Shown here piece by piece: positions 1-8,189 of a stretch of DNA of 64,000 nt. Numbering within the stretch: the stretch's first letter is position 1; the number at the start of each line of letters is the position of its first letter. Under the pieces are notes generated by a model. The model made no database searches, was not told the DNA's origin, and was given only the letters and a program-made list of their open reading frames with translations. This DNA is from Euzebya sp. Lineage in GTDB: Bacteria > Actinomycetota > Nitriliruptoria > Euzebyales > Euzebyaceae. The stretch lies in the NCBI RefSeq assembly GCF_964222135.1, contig NZ_CAXQBR010000010.1:1-64000 (forward strand). The letters run 5' to 3'. The translations under genes were made by a program, and so were the position numbers.

Positions 1-8
1 CGTGCCGC

Positions 9-38
9 CGGCCGCCACCGGAGCACCGGTGGCGGCCG
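9..38 (-). terminator. hairpin terminator after ahcY
   Basis: A perfect 13-bp inverted repeat (9-21 pairing with 26-38, loop AGCA) lies just downstream of the adenosylhomocysteinase stop. No T-run follows on the minus strand, as is usual for GC-rich actinomycete hairpins. Terminator function is inferred from strength and position. Confidence 0.6.
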
Positions 39-56
39 TCGGTCGATCAGGACCCG

Positions 57-1505
57 CTAGTAGCGGTAGTGCTCGGACTTGTACGGGCCGGCGACGTCGA
101 CGCCGATGTACTCCGCCTGGGACTTGGTCAGCTCGGTCAGCTTCACCCCGAGCGCGTCGAGGTGCAGGCGGGCGACCTTCTCATCGAGCTGCTTGGGCAG
201 CGTGTAGACGCCCAGCGGGTAGTCGTCGGCCTTGGTCCACAACTCGATCTGGGCCAGCACCTGGTTCGCGAAGCTGTTCGACATCACGAAGGAGGGGTGC
301 CCGGTCGCGTTGCCCAGGTTGAGCAGGCGGCCCTCGCTCAGGACGATGAGGCTCTTCCCGCCCGGGAAGGTCCACTCGTGCACCTGCGGCTTGATCTCGG
401 TCTTGGTGATCCCGGCGACCCTGCCCAGGCCGGCGATGTCGATCTCGTTGTCGAAGTGGCCGACGTTCCCGATGATCGCCTGGTGCTTCATCCGGGCCAT
501 GTGCTCGACGGTGATGATGTCCTTGTTGCCCGTCGCGGTGATGATGATGTCGGCGGTCTCCACCACGTCGTCGAGGGTGGTCACCTGGTAGCCGTCCATC
601 GCCGCCTGCAGCGCGCAGATCGGGTCGATCTCGGTGACGATCACCCGGGCGCCCTGGCCGCGGAGGGACTGGGCGGAGCCCTTGCCGACGTCGCCGTAGC
701 CGCACACCACGGCGGTCTTGCCGCCGATCAGGGTGTCGGTCGCACGGTTGATCCCGTCGATCAGGCTGTGGCGGGTGCCGTACTTGTTGTCGAACTTCGA
801 CTTGGTGACCGAGTCGTTCACGTTGATCGCGGGGAACCGCAGGGTGCCCTCGCGCTCGAACTCGTACAGGCGCATGACGCCGGTGGTGGTCTCCTCGGTC
901 ACGCCCTGGATCCCCTCGGCCATGCGGCTGAACCGCTGGCCGTCGGCCTCGAGGGACCGGCGGAGCAGGTCGAGGACGATGGCGTACTCCTCCGAGGTGT
1001 CCTCGTCGGGGGAGGGGACCGCGCCGTTCGCCTCGAACTCCGCGCCCTTGTGGACCAGCAGCGTCGCGTCCCCGCCGTCGTCGAGGATCATGTTCGGACC
1101 CTCGTCGAACGCGAGCATCTGCTCGGTGCACCACCAGTACTCCTCGAGGGTCTCGCCCTTCCAGGCGAAGACCGGGACGCCCTTCGGGTCCTCGGGGGTG
1201 CCGTCGCGTCCGACCACGACGGCCGCGGCGGCGCCGTCCTCGGTCGAGACGAGGGTGCACGAGCACCAGCGCACGTCGGCCCCGAGGGCGGTGAGCGTCT
1301 CGATCAGCACCGCCGTCTGGGTGGTCATGTGCAGCGACCCGCCGATGCGGGCGCCCGCGAGGGGTCGGGAGGGGCCGTACTCCTCCCGGATGGCCATCAG
1401 GCCGGGCATCTCGTGCTCGGCCAGGCGGATCTGGTGGCGGCCCGCCTGGGCCAGGGACAGGTCGGCGACCTTGTAGGTCAGGTCGCCGGTGCGATCAGGT
1501 TCCAC
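57..1505 (-). CDS. ahcY: adenosylhomocysteinase
   Basis: Cytosolic S-adenosylhomocysteine hydrolase, which splits SAH into adenosine and homocysteine and so relieves product inhibition of methyltransferases in the activated methyl cycle. The N-terminal motif [17 protein letters not shown], the NAD-binding motif CGYGDVGKG and the invariant C-terminus EHYRY are all present. Similarity to mycobacterial SahH runs the full length, about 482 residues. The start chosen is GTG at 1505 because GGAGGAA (1512-1518) sits 6 nt upstream. An in-frame ATG at 1520 overlaps that Shine-Dalgarno site and has none of its own. The roughly 200-nt upstream leader holds some hairpins but no riboswitch I can name. Function is certain; the exact start is less so. 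Confidence 0.96.
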   Translation of the reverse strand: MEPDRTGDLTYKVADLSLAQAGRHQIRLAEHEMPGLMAIREEYGPSRPLAGARIGGSLHMTTQTAVLIETLTALGADVRWCSCTLVSTEDGAAAAVVVGRDGTPEDPKGVPVFAWKGETLEEYWWCTEQMLAFDEGPNMILDDGGDATLLVHKGAEFEANGAVPSPDEDTSEEYAIVLDLLRRSLEADGQRFSRMAEGIQGVTEETTTGVMRLYEFEREGTLRFPAINVNDSVTKSKFDNKYGTRHSLIDGINRATDTLIGGKTAVVCGYGDVGKGSAQSLRGQGARVIVTEIDPICALQAAMDGYQVTTLDDVVETADIIITATGNKDIITVEHMARMKHQAIIGNVGHFDNEIDIAGLGRVAGITKTEIKPQVHEWTFPGGKSLIVLSEGRLLNLGNATGHPSFVMSNSFANQVLAQIELWTKADDYPLGVYTLPKQLDEKVARLHLDALGVKLTELTKSQAEYIGVDVAGPYKSEHYRY

Positions 1506-1722
1506 GTCGTGTTCCTCCATCAGTTGGCGGCCGGTCCGCGGCCGCGCCGAAGCGGTGGTGATGGGCGAGAGCAGCGGACACCCGGTCGGATCGACCTCGT
1601 GCCTCCTCGCGAACCGTCGTCGTCCGCCGGCGTGGCCCGTCTGGGCCTCGCACTGCAACGCCGGCGTGCGCCCCAGGGTAGGGGCCGACCGCGCATCGGA
1701 CCACGCTGGCAGGTGGGCGCCG

Positions 1723-2397
1723 TCAGACCACGTAGTTGAAGATCGCCACGTAGTGGCAGACGGCCGCGGCGACGACCAGCAGGTGGAAGACCTCGTGGTA
1801 GCCGAACCAGGCCGGTGCGGGGTCGGGGCGCTGCAGGGCGTAGACCACGCCGCCGACGGTGTAGAGCACCCCGCCCAGGACGATCAGGGCGGTCCCCGCG
1901 AGGGGCAGGGCGACGGCGATCTTGATCATCGGGACCACCATCAGCCACCCGAGCGCGATGTAGCCGAGCGATCGCGCCCAGCGCGGCGCGGTGACCGGCG
2001 ACAGGGCCAGGCCCGCGCCGAACAGGGCGATGGCCCAGGCGGCGACCAGGCTCCACAGCCGCCACGCCCCGTCGAGGTGGTGGAAGGCGATCGGGGTGAA
2101 CGTGCCCGCGATGAACAGCACGATCATCGCGGTGTCGACGCGGCCCCACAGCATCCGCACCCGCCCGGTCCACGCGGGGACGTGGTAGCTGCCGGACACC
2201 GCGAACAGCCCGACGAACAGCACCCCGAAGATCCCGACGGCGAGTCGGCCCGCGCCCGACGCCGACCACACCAGCGCCACGGCCATGACCGCCGCGATCG
2301 GGGCCATCGCCAGGTGCAGGACCCCCCTGAGGCGTGGTCGTGCGGCCACGTACTCCGCGGTGTGGTGGTACGCCACGCCGGGTGGGAGGGGGGTCAT
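1723..2397 (-). CDS. hemolysin III / PAQR family membrane protein (TrhA-like)
   Basis: A 224-residue polytopic membrane protein with about seven hydrophobic segments. It has the hallmark histidines of the hemolysin III/PAQR family: SGSYHVPAW after the second helix and [16 protein letters not shown] near the C-terminus. These usually form a metal-binding site on the membrane face. Bacterial members are tied to membrane fluidity or lipid homeostasis (TrhA) rather than true haemolysis. The physiological role is not evident from context: the gene stands alone, divergent from purN and upstream of ahcY. A GAGAGG stretch about 8 nt before the ATG supports the start. Confidence 0.85.
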   Translation of the reverse strand: MTPLPPGVAYHHTAEYVAARPRLRGVLHLAMAPIAAVMAVALVWSASGAGRLAVGIFGVLFVGLFAVSGSYHVPAWTGRVRMLWGRVDTAMIVLFIAGTFTPIAFHHLDGAWRLWSLVAAWAIALFGAGLALSPVTAPRWARSLGYIALGWLMVVPMIKIAVALPLAGTALIVLGGVLYTVGGVVYALQRPDPAPAWFGYHEVFHLLVVAAAVCHYVAIFNYVV

Positions 2398-2563
2398 GCT
2401 CGGTACCTCTCGTCTGGCCGGTCCATCCGGCTGCCGCCGTCCCCCGCTGTCCGTCGATAGGGTGTGCGGCCCCGCACCGGGGGCACGGACCGATCGACGA
2501 GAGAGGGATCGCCAAGGTGGTGGCAAGGCGTCAGCCGTCCTTCTGGTCGAAGTTACCGTACCG

Positions 2564-2575
2564 TAGGTTCGTGCC
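2564..2575 (+). promoter_or_regulatory. putative leaderless promoter of purN
   Basis: TAGGTT at 2564-2569 is followed after 6 nt by the purN GTG. A transcript starting 6-7 nt after this -10 box would begin at or next to the start codon, and no Shine-Dalgarno site is seen. The -35 is not recognisable. Inferred from spacing only. Confidence 0.45.
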
Positions 2576-3193
2576 GTGAACCCTGCCCGGATCGTCGTGC
2601 TCGTAAGCGGATCGGGGTCGAACCTCCAGGCGCTGCTCGACCAACCCGACCTCCGCGAGCGGGTCGTCGCGGTCGCGAGCGACAACCCCGACGCGACCGG
2701 GCTGGCCAGGGCGGCCGACATCGGCATCGCCACCGCCGCGGTCGCGCTGCGGGACCACGCCGACCGGGCGACCTGGGAGGCGGCTCTGGCCGACGTCGTC
2801 GCCGACGCCGCCCCCGACCTCGTCGTCCTCGCCGGCTTCATGAAGATCCTCAGCGGCGCCTTCGTCAGCCGCTGGCCGACCGTGAACGTCCACCCCTCGC
2901 TGCTGCCCGCCTTCGCCGGCGCGCACGCCCCCGCCGACGCCGTCGCGTGGGGGGTCAAGCTGAGCGGCGTCACCGTCCACTACGTCGACGAGCAGGTCGA
3001 CCACGGCCCGATCATCGCCCAGGAGGCCGTCGCGGTCCTCCCCGGCGACACCGCCGAGTCGCTGCACGCCCGCATCCAGACCGTCGAGCACCGCCTGCTG
3101 CCAGCCGTGGTCCGCGCGATCTGCGAGGGCCGCGTCACCGTCGACGGCCGCCACGTCACCGTCCACGACCCGCCGGAGGACCCCTCGGCATGA
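2576..3193 (+). CDS. purN: phosphoribosylglycinamide formyltransferase
   Basis: GAR transformylase, the third step of purine synthesis, which moves a formyl group from 10-formyl-THF to glycinamide ribotide. The protein has 205 residues. Visible motifs are LVSGSGSNLQALLD (phosphate loop), VNVHPSLLPAF with the catalytic Asn and His, and VHYVDEQVDHGPII with the catalytic Asp. The GTG start at 2576 is probably leaderless. The stop overlaps the purH start (ATGA at 3190-3193), so the two purine genes are translationally coupled. folD, which makes the 10-formyl-THF cofactor, lies further along in the window at 13818 but in a separate unit. Confidence 0.95.
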   Translation: MNPARIVVLVSGSGSNLQALLDQPDLRERVVAVASDNPDATGLARAADIGIATAAVALRDHADRATWEAALADVVADAAPDLVVLAGFMKILSGAFVSRWPTVNVHPSLLPAFAGAHAPADAVAWGVKLSGVTVHYVDEQVDHGPIIAQEAVAVLPGDTAESLHARIQTVEHRLLPAVVRAICEGRVTVDGRHVTVHDPPEDPSA

Positions 3194-4728
3194 CCACGAC
3201 CGCCATCCGCAGAGCGCTGATCAGCACCTACGACAAGACCGGCCTCGAGGCGCTGGCCGGCGGGCTGGCCGACGCCGGCGTCGAGATCGTCTCCACCGGC
3301 TCGACCGCCGCGCGGATCCGCGCCGCCGGCGTCGCGGTGACCGAGGTGGCCGACGTCACCGGGTTCCCCGAGATGATGGGCGGGCGGGTCAAGACCCTCC
3401 ACCCGGCGGTGCACGCGGGCATCCTCGCCGACCGGGACGACGAGGCGCACGCGAAGGCGCTGGCCGACCACGCGATCACCGCCGTCGACCTGGTCGTCGT
3501 CAACCTCTACCCCTTCCGCGAGACGATCGCGGACCCGTCGGTCACCCCGGCCGCCGCCATCGAGATGATCGACATCGGCGGGCCGACGATGGTCCGCGCC
3601 GCCGCGAAGAACCACGCCCACGTGGGCGTGGTCACCTCCCCCGCGGACTACGACGCCGTGCTCGCCGAGGTGCGCGACGCGGGGGGCTTGACCGCCGCCA
3701 CCCGCCGGCGACTGGCCGCCCAGGCGTTCGCGCACACCGCCAGCTACGACGCCGACATCGCCGCCTGGTTCGCCAGGGAGCAGGCGTTCCCCGACCGCTT
3801 CGGGCCGGTCTTCGGGAAGGTCCAGGACCTCCGCTACGGGGAGAACCCCCACCAGGCCGCCGCCCACTACGTCGAGCGGGGCCAGGCCTGGGGGCTCGGG
3901 AGCGCCCGGGTGCTGGGCGGCAAGGAGCTCAGCTACAACAACCTGCTCGACACCGACGCCGCGCTCGGGATGGTCCTCGACTTCGACGAGCCCTGCGTCG
4001 CGATCATCAAGCACACCAACCCGGCCGGGCTGGCCCTGGGCGACTCCCTGGCCGACGCCTACCCGCGCGCCCTGGCCGGCGACCCCGTCAGCGCCTTCGG
4101 CGGGATCGTCGCGGCCAACCGGCCGATCGACGAGGCGACGGCACGCCAGATCGTCGAGGTGTTCACCGAGGTGGTCGTCGCCCCGGGCTTCGACGACGCC
4201 GCGCTCGAGGTCCTCCGCTCGAAGAAGAACCTGCGGATCGTCGCGATCGACCGTCCCGAGCAGCCGGCCGGCCACCGGGTCGTGCGCACGATCAGCGGCG
4301 GTCTGCTGGTCGCCGAGCCGGACTCGGCCCCCGAGGACCCCGATTCCTGGACCGTGCCGACGGCCGCGAAGCCGGACGAGGCGACGCTGGCCGAGCTGGC
4401 CTTCGCCTGGACCGCCTGCAAGCACGTCAAGTCCAACGCGATCACGCTGACGGCCGACCGCGCCGTGGTCGGCGTCGGTGCGGGGCAGATGTCGCGGGTC
4501 GACTCCGTCCGCCTGGCCGTCGAGCGCTCCGGCGGCCGCCACGTCGGCGCGGTGCTCGCCAGCGACGCGTTCTACACGTTCCGCGAAGGGCCCGACGCGG
4601 CGCTCGAGGCCGGCATCCGCGCGATCATCCAGCCGGGCGGGTCGATGCGCGACGACGAGACCGTCGCCGCCTGCGACGAGCGCGGCGTGCCGATGGTCCT
4701 GACCGGCCGCCGCCACTTCAGGCACTGA
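3190..4728 (+). CDS. purH: bifunctional AICAR formyltransferase / IMP cyclohydrolase
   Basis: Catalyses the last two steps to IMP. The N-terminal MGS-like cyclohydrolase domain (about residues 1-140) shows [15 protein letters not shown] and [10 protein letters not shown]. The C-terminal transformylase domain shows [31 protein letters not shown], the catalytic-type KHVKSNAI segment and [10 protein letters not shown]. Its 512 residues match the usual family length of about 520. It is coupled to purN by ATGA and in turn overlaps the next ORF by one base (TGATG), so all three are probably on one mRNA. Confidence 0.96.
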   Translation: MTTTAIRRALISTYDKTGLEALAGGLADAGVEIVSTGSTAARIRAAGVAVTEVADVTGFPEMMGGRVKTLHPAVHAGILADRDDEAHAKALADHAITAVDLVVVNLYPFRETIADPSVTPAAAIEMIDIGGPTMVRAAAKNHAHVGVVTSPADYDAVLAEVRDAGGLTAATRRRLAAQAFAHTASYDADIAAWFAREQAFPDRFGPVFGKVQDLRYGENPHQAAAHYVERGQAWGLGSARVLGGKELSYNNLLDTDAALGMVLDFDEPCVAIIKHTNPAGLALGDSLADAYPRALAGDPVSAFGGIVAANRPIDEATARQIVEVFTEVVVAPGFDDAALEVLRSKKNLRIVAIDRPEQPAGHRVVRTISGGLLVAEPDSAPEDPDSWTVPTAAKPDEATLAELAFAWTACKHVKSNAITLTADRAVVGVGAGQMSRVDSVRLAVERSGGRHVGAVLASDAFYTFREGPDAALEAGIRAIIQPGGSMRDDETVAACDERGVPMVLTGRRHFRH

Positions 4729-5180
4729 TGGAGGGCGCGGTCGCGCAGACCGGCTCGACGGGACGCCCGGCGGACGAGGTGGCGGCCGCCGAGGCGCTCG
4801 CCCGGCGCGCCCTCGGCCTCGACGCGGTGTGGTGCACCGCGGTCGGCGTCGGGGCGGTCGTCGGCGGAGGGTCGATCGGGCGCGCAGTCGACCTGCCCGC
4901 CGGCGTGGTCCGCCTCGCCGGCGCGGCCACGCTCGGGTGGGCGGCTGCGGTCGGCGTCTGGTCGGTCGCCGAGGGGTGGGAGGCCGGCACGCGGCGCGTC
5001 GCCGCGGCGAACGGCGCGGCCGTCGTCGCGCTGCTGGGCCACGCCGCCGTGCGGGGGACGCGGAGCGGGCGGGTCGGCATCGCGCTGGTCGCCGGGCAGG
5101 CCGCCGGGTTCGCCGCCGCCCAGGTGCGGGCGCTGGTCGTCGCCGGCGGTGCCGGTCCCGGGGGCGTGATCAGCCGCTGA
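4728..5180 (+). CDS. small hypothetical membrane protein
   Basis: A 150-residue Ala/Gly/Val-rich protein with about four hydrophobic stretches (for example [16 protein letters not shown] and [18 protein letters not shown]), suggesting a compact four-helix membrane protein. I do not recognise a family with confidence. The start ATG overlaps the purH stop, which argues for cotranscription and coupled translation. The apgM gene follows after 20 bp. No catalytic or binding motif is visible. Confidence 0.6.
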   Translation: MEGAVAQTGSTGRPADEVAAAEALARRALGLDAVWCTAVGVGAVVGGGSIGRAVDLPAGVVRLAGAATLGWAAAVGVWSVAEGWEAGTRRVAAANGAAVVALLGHAAVRGTRSGRVGIALVAGQAAGFAAAQVRALVVAGGAGPGGVISR

Positions 5181-5200
5181 CCTGGGCAGGGTCGCGAGGG

Positions 5201-6418
5201 ATGGACCTGACCCGGTACGCACCGCTCCTGCAGGACAACGGATCGCGCCTGCTGCTCCTCGTCATCGACGGGGTCGGCGGCTACCCGGAGGTGGATCGCG
5301 GCTCGGAGCTCGAGTCCGCCGACACCCCGCACCTCGATCGGCTCGCCGCGGAGGGCAGCACCGGACTGCTCGAACCGGCCGGACCCGGGGTGACGGTGGG
5401 CTCCGGCCCCGGGCACCTCGCCCTCTTCGGCTACGACCCGTGGGCGCACGACCTCGGCCGCGGCGTCCTCGCCGCCGTCGGCGTCGGCTTCGACCTGCAG
5501 CCCGGCGACGTGGCCGCCCGCGGGAACCTCGCCACCCTGGACGCCGACGGGCTGGTCACCGACCGTCGGGCCGGGCGCATCGGCGACGCGCAGGCCGCCC
5601 CGCTGACCGAGCGCCTGGCAGGCCGGATCGACACCGTCGACGGCGTGGAGGTGCACCTCCGCCACATCTCCGAGCACCGCGTCCTCGTCGTCCTGCGGGG
5701 CGACGGGCTCGATCCCCGCGTGGCGGACATGGACCCCCAGGCCACCGGCACGGCCCCGCTGCCCGCACGGCCGCGGGACCCGGCCGCCGAGCGGACCGCC
5801 GAGGTCCTCGACGCCGTCGACGCCGCGCTGCGCGAGGCTCTGGCGGCCGAGGAGGGGGACGGCGGACCGGACGTGCTGCTGATGCGCGGGTTCGACGCGG
5901 TCCGCGAGATGCCGGACTTCACCGAGCGGACCGGGCTGCGGGCCGCCGCCGTGGCGTCCTACCCGATGTACCGCGGGGTGGCGAGCCTGGTCGGGATGGA
6001 CGTGCTCGGGCCGCCGCGCACGTTCGACGAGCAGATCGCGCTCGTCGAGCAGCACCGCGAGTCCTACGACTACCTCTTCGTCCACCACAAGTACGCCGAC
6101 GCCGCCGGCCACGACGGGGACCGGGAGCGGAAGGTCGCCGCGATCGAGGAGCTCGACGCGCAGGTCCCGGACCTGCTCGACGCCGCGCAGGCCGACGTCG
6201 TGGCGGTCACCGGGGACCACTCCTCCCCGGCCGCGCTCTCGGGCCACTCCTGGCACCCCGTGCCGGTGCTGCTGCACGGCGCCCACGTCGGCGTCGACGA
6301 CGCCCGCACCTTCGGCGAGCGCGCCTGTGCGACCGGCCTGATCGGGCGCCGCCCCACCGAGCACCTGCTGCCGCTCATGCTGGGCGCCGCCGGCCGGCTC
6401 GCGAAGTACGGCGCCTGA
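5201..6418 (+). CDS. apgM: 2,3-bisphosphoglycerate-independent phosphoglycerate mutase (archaeal type)
   Basis: A 405-residue alkaline-phosphatase-superfamily enzyme interconverting 2- and 3-phosphoglycerate. [14 protein letters not shown] carries the first metal Asp. [20 protein letters not shown] resembles the nucleophile (Ser/Thr) loop of ApgM, while [17 protein letters not shown] and [23 protein letters not shown] provide further metal ligands. Its length and motifs fit the short archaeal/actinobacterial iPGM clade rather than the 510-residue GpmI. The ATG at 5201 has only a close GAGGG as ribosome site. The gene ends immediately before the repeat-rich spacer at 6419. Confidence 0.88.
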   Translation: MDLTRYAPLLQDNGSRLLLLVIDGVGGYPEVDRGSELESADTPHLDRLAAEGSTGLLEPAGPGVTVGSGPGHLALFGYDPWAHDLGRGVLAAVGVGFDLQPGDVAARGNLATLDADGLVTDRRAGRIGDAQAAPLTERLAGRIDTVDGVEVHLRHISEHRVLVVLRGDGLDPRVADMDPQATGTAPLPARPRDPAAERTAEVLDAVDAALREALAAEEGDGGPDVLLMRGFDAVREMPDFTERTGLRAAAVASYPMYRGVASLVGMDVLGPPRTFDEQIALVEQHRESYDYLFVHHKYADAAGHDGDRERKVAAIEELDAQVPDLLDAAQADVVAVTGDHSSPAALSGHSWHPVPVLLHGAHVGVDDARTFGERACATGLIGRRPTEHLLPLMLGAAGRLAKYGA

Positions 6419-6728
6419 CCATCCTCCCCCCTCCGTCGCCTGGCCGAGGGCGAATGGATTCGACACCGTCGTCTTGGCGTCCGTGGATGGATTCGACATC
6501 CAGAGGTCCCAGGGCTTCGCACCCACAGGGACGAGAGTGCACCCGTGAGCAGAGAGTGAACTCCTGAGTGCCGCCACCCTCCCCCGTGGGCCCGGCACGG
6601 TGTCGAATCCATCCCGCGGGGCGGTCCCACCCCTCCACCTGGGTGTCGAATCCATCCGCGGTGGACGTGGGACCAGAGCCGCGGGCGGGATCCGGCCGGC
6701 CGGGGAGGGGCGGCGATACGGTCGGGGG
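6419..6728. repeat. gene-free spacer with four ATGGATTCGACA repeats and a 17-bp tandem
   Basis: This 310-bp stretch has no credible gene. It holds four copies of a 14-bp word. Two are direct (6454-6467 ATGGATTCGACACC; 6487-6500 with one change) and two inverted (6599-6612 and 6642-6655). Between them sit two imperfect copies of a 17-bp unit (6534-6550 and 6553-6569; AGAGTGcACcCgTGAGc type). Copies 1 and 3 share the flank CCGT, while copies 2 and 4 share CCA. The arrangement could be a regulatory array for the kinase gene, a bidirectional structured element, or a small non-autonomous repeat. Confidence 0.8.
6717..6728 (+). promoter_or_regulatory. putative leaderless promoter of the kinase gene
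   Basis: TACGGT (6717-6722) is followed after 6 nt by the GTG at 6729. No clear -35 is visible. Its position just past the repeat cluster makes the repeats candidate upstream control sites. Confidence 0.4.
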
Positions 6729-8072
6729 GTGCCCACCACCTCGGTCGGATCCGGTGACGTCCTCGCGGACCGTCGCCTGGTCGAGCTGCTGGGCAGCGGG
6801 GGGGAGGGGGAGGTGTGGCTCGCGGTCCGGCCCGACGGGTCGCGCTGCGCCCTGAAGCTGGTCCGGCCCGAGGTCCTGCCGGCCGCCGATGAGGTCCGCC
6901 GCCGCGGTCGCTGGCTGGTCCGCATCGACCACCCCTCCCTCGTCCGGGTCAGCCGTGGGGGCCGGTTCACGGGGGGCCTGCTCGCCGGCTGGGGCTTCGT
7001 CGAGATGGACCTCGTCGAGGGTCCCTCCCTGCAGGCCGTCGGCCCGCTGCCCGACGCGCTCGAGCGGTTGGCCGGCGTCGCCGACGCGCTGGACCTGCTC
7101 CACGCAGGCGCGTGGTCCGACGGGGTGCCGCTCGTCCACCGCGACGTCAAGCCGGGCAACCTGATCGCCGCCGACGGCGGGCTGGTCCTGGTCGACCCGT
7201 CCACCATGCGGGGGCTCGACACCCGCGAACTGACCCGCGTCGGGACCCCCGCCTACACCGCCCCGGAGGTCGCCACCGGCCGGTTCGGTCCCCTGGTCGA
7301 CGTCTACTCCCTGGCCGCCACCGCGGCGGCGCTGCTGACCGGCGCCCGCGGCGCGGCGCTGTCGCGGATCATCGCCGACCCGTGGGGCCACGACCTCCCC
7401 GATGCGGTCTGCGCCGCTCTGGACCGCGATCCCGCCCGCCGGCCCGGCACCTGCGCGGCGGTGGTGGAGGGCCGTGTCGACGCCGTCCGCGACATCACCG
7501 ACCGGGACGTCACATCCGACCCGGCCGGCCCCGGGGCACCTGCCGGTGGACCGTCGTGGGCCGTGCCCGCCCTCGCCGTGATCTCCCTCGCCCCCGCCGT
7601 CGCCTGGGCGCTGCGCCAGTCCCGGCCCACGCTGGTCGCCGACGCCGCGGTGGTCGGGACCGCCGTGGCCGCCGTCGCGGTCCACCTGCTGGTGCAGCTG
7701 GCCGCCGGCCGGGCGGCCATGGGGCTGTTCGCGCCGCCGTGGGCCTGGGGCGACCTGATCGCCGGGCTCGGGTCGCCACGTCGGCGCCGAGCCCGGGGGC
7801 CGTGGCCGCCGGACCGTCGGACCACGTGGCTGGCCGACACCGTGGCCGGCACGATCCTGGCTGCCGTCGGCGGTGTCGCGGCCGTCGTCATCGCGGACCT
7901 ACCCCCGGCGGGCGTACCCGGCGTCGTCGCGGTCGCGCTCGCGCTGATCGCGTGGCTGCGACGGCTGGCCGGGATCGTGCGGAGGGTGGCGTGGGCACCG
8001 GTCTGGACGCTGACCCTGCCCCTCCGCCTCCTCGGCGGTCTGCCCCGCGCCGTGGTCGGCGGGGACCGCTGA
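6729..8072 (+). CDS. membrane-anchored Ser/Thr protein kinase with DPS in place of DFG
   Basis: An eukaryotic-like kinase of 447 residues. The glycine loop LLGSGGEGEVW (about 20-30), ATP-anchoring Lys in CALKLV (about 43), catalytic loop VHRDVKPGNL (about 136-145) and APE motif (about 178-180) are intact. The metal-binding DFG is DPS (LVLVDPSTMRG, about 156-158), which keeps Asp but loses Phe and Gly. The C-terminal half (from about 277) has three to four hydrophobic helices and no PASTA or other sensor domain. Activity is probable but its activation-loop control may be unusual. The GTG start follows a TACGGT box by 6 nt. The gene is not obviously in an operon. Confidence 0.85.
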   Translation: MPTTSVGSGDVLADRRLVELLGSGGEGEVWLAVRPDGSRCALKLVRPEVLPAADEVRRRGRWLVRIDHPSLVRVSRGGRFTGGLLAGWGFVEMDLVEGPSLQAVGPLPDALERLAGVADALDLLHAGAWSDGVPLVHRDVKPGNLIAADGGLVLVDPSTMRGLDTRELTRVGTPAYTAPEVATGRFGPLVDVYSLAATAAALLTGARGAALSRIIADPWGHDLPDAVCAALDRDPARRPGTCAAVVEGRVDAVRDITDRDVTSDPAGPGAPAGGPSWAVPALAVISLAPAVAWALRQSRPTLVADAAVVGTAVAAVAVHLLVQLAAGRAAMGLFAPPWAWGDLIAGLGSPRRRRARGPWPPDRRTTWLADTVAGTILAAVGGVAAVVIADLPPAGVPGVVAVALALIAWLRRLAGIVRRVAWAPVWTLTLPLRLLGGLPRAVVGGDR

Positions 8073-8150
8073 CCACACCGACGGCGAACCCGGGGGAACA
8101 CCTGTGAGGCGCACGGCGTTGACCCCCGGCGGCCGAGCGCCCATCGGCCC

Positions 8151-8189
8151 TTGACCTGAAGTCCACTTCAACTCCTACCGTCTGCGGGG
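8151..8189 (+). promoter_or_regulatory. MerR/SoxR-type operator-promoter of the ABC exporter operon
   Basis: TTGACC (8151-8156) and TACCGT (8176-8181) are separated by 19 bp instead of the usual 17. The spacer contains the perfect dyad TGAAGT-CC-ACTTCA (8157-8170). An over-long spacer filled by a dyad is the signature of promoters activated by DNA-distorting MerR-family regulators (MerR, SoxR, BmrR). Only 8 nt separate the -10 box from the ATG at 8190, so the transcript would be essentially leaderless. No MerR-family gene is in the window. Confidence 0.7.

Noticed and set aside
1521-1722. Possible SAH or SAM riboswitch in the ahcY leader
   Set aside because: There is a GCGAGG/CTCTCGC hairpin, but the conserved core words of the known SAH riboswitch are missing. 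A covariance-model search would be needed; I cannot support it.
69-1739. Plus-strand frame of 556 codons opposite ahcY
   Set aside because: Composition is the complement-frame pattern of the highly conserved ahcY; no family motif.
2980-4725. Minus-strand frame of 581 codons opposite purH
   Set aside because: Antisense shadow of a clear purH gene with low-complexity Gly/Asp/Val repeats.
6599-6655. tRNA or tmRNA T-arm (GTGTCGAATCC resembles the T-loop)
   Set aside because: No acceptor, D or anticodon arms can be drawn around any of the four copies.
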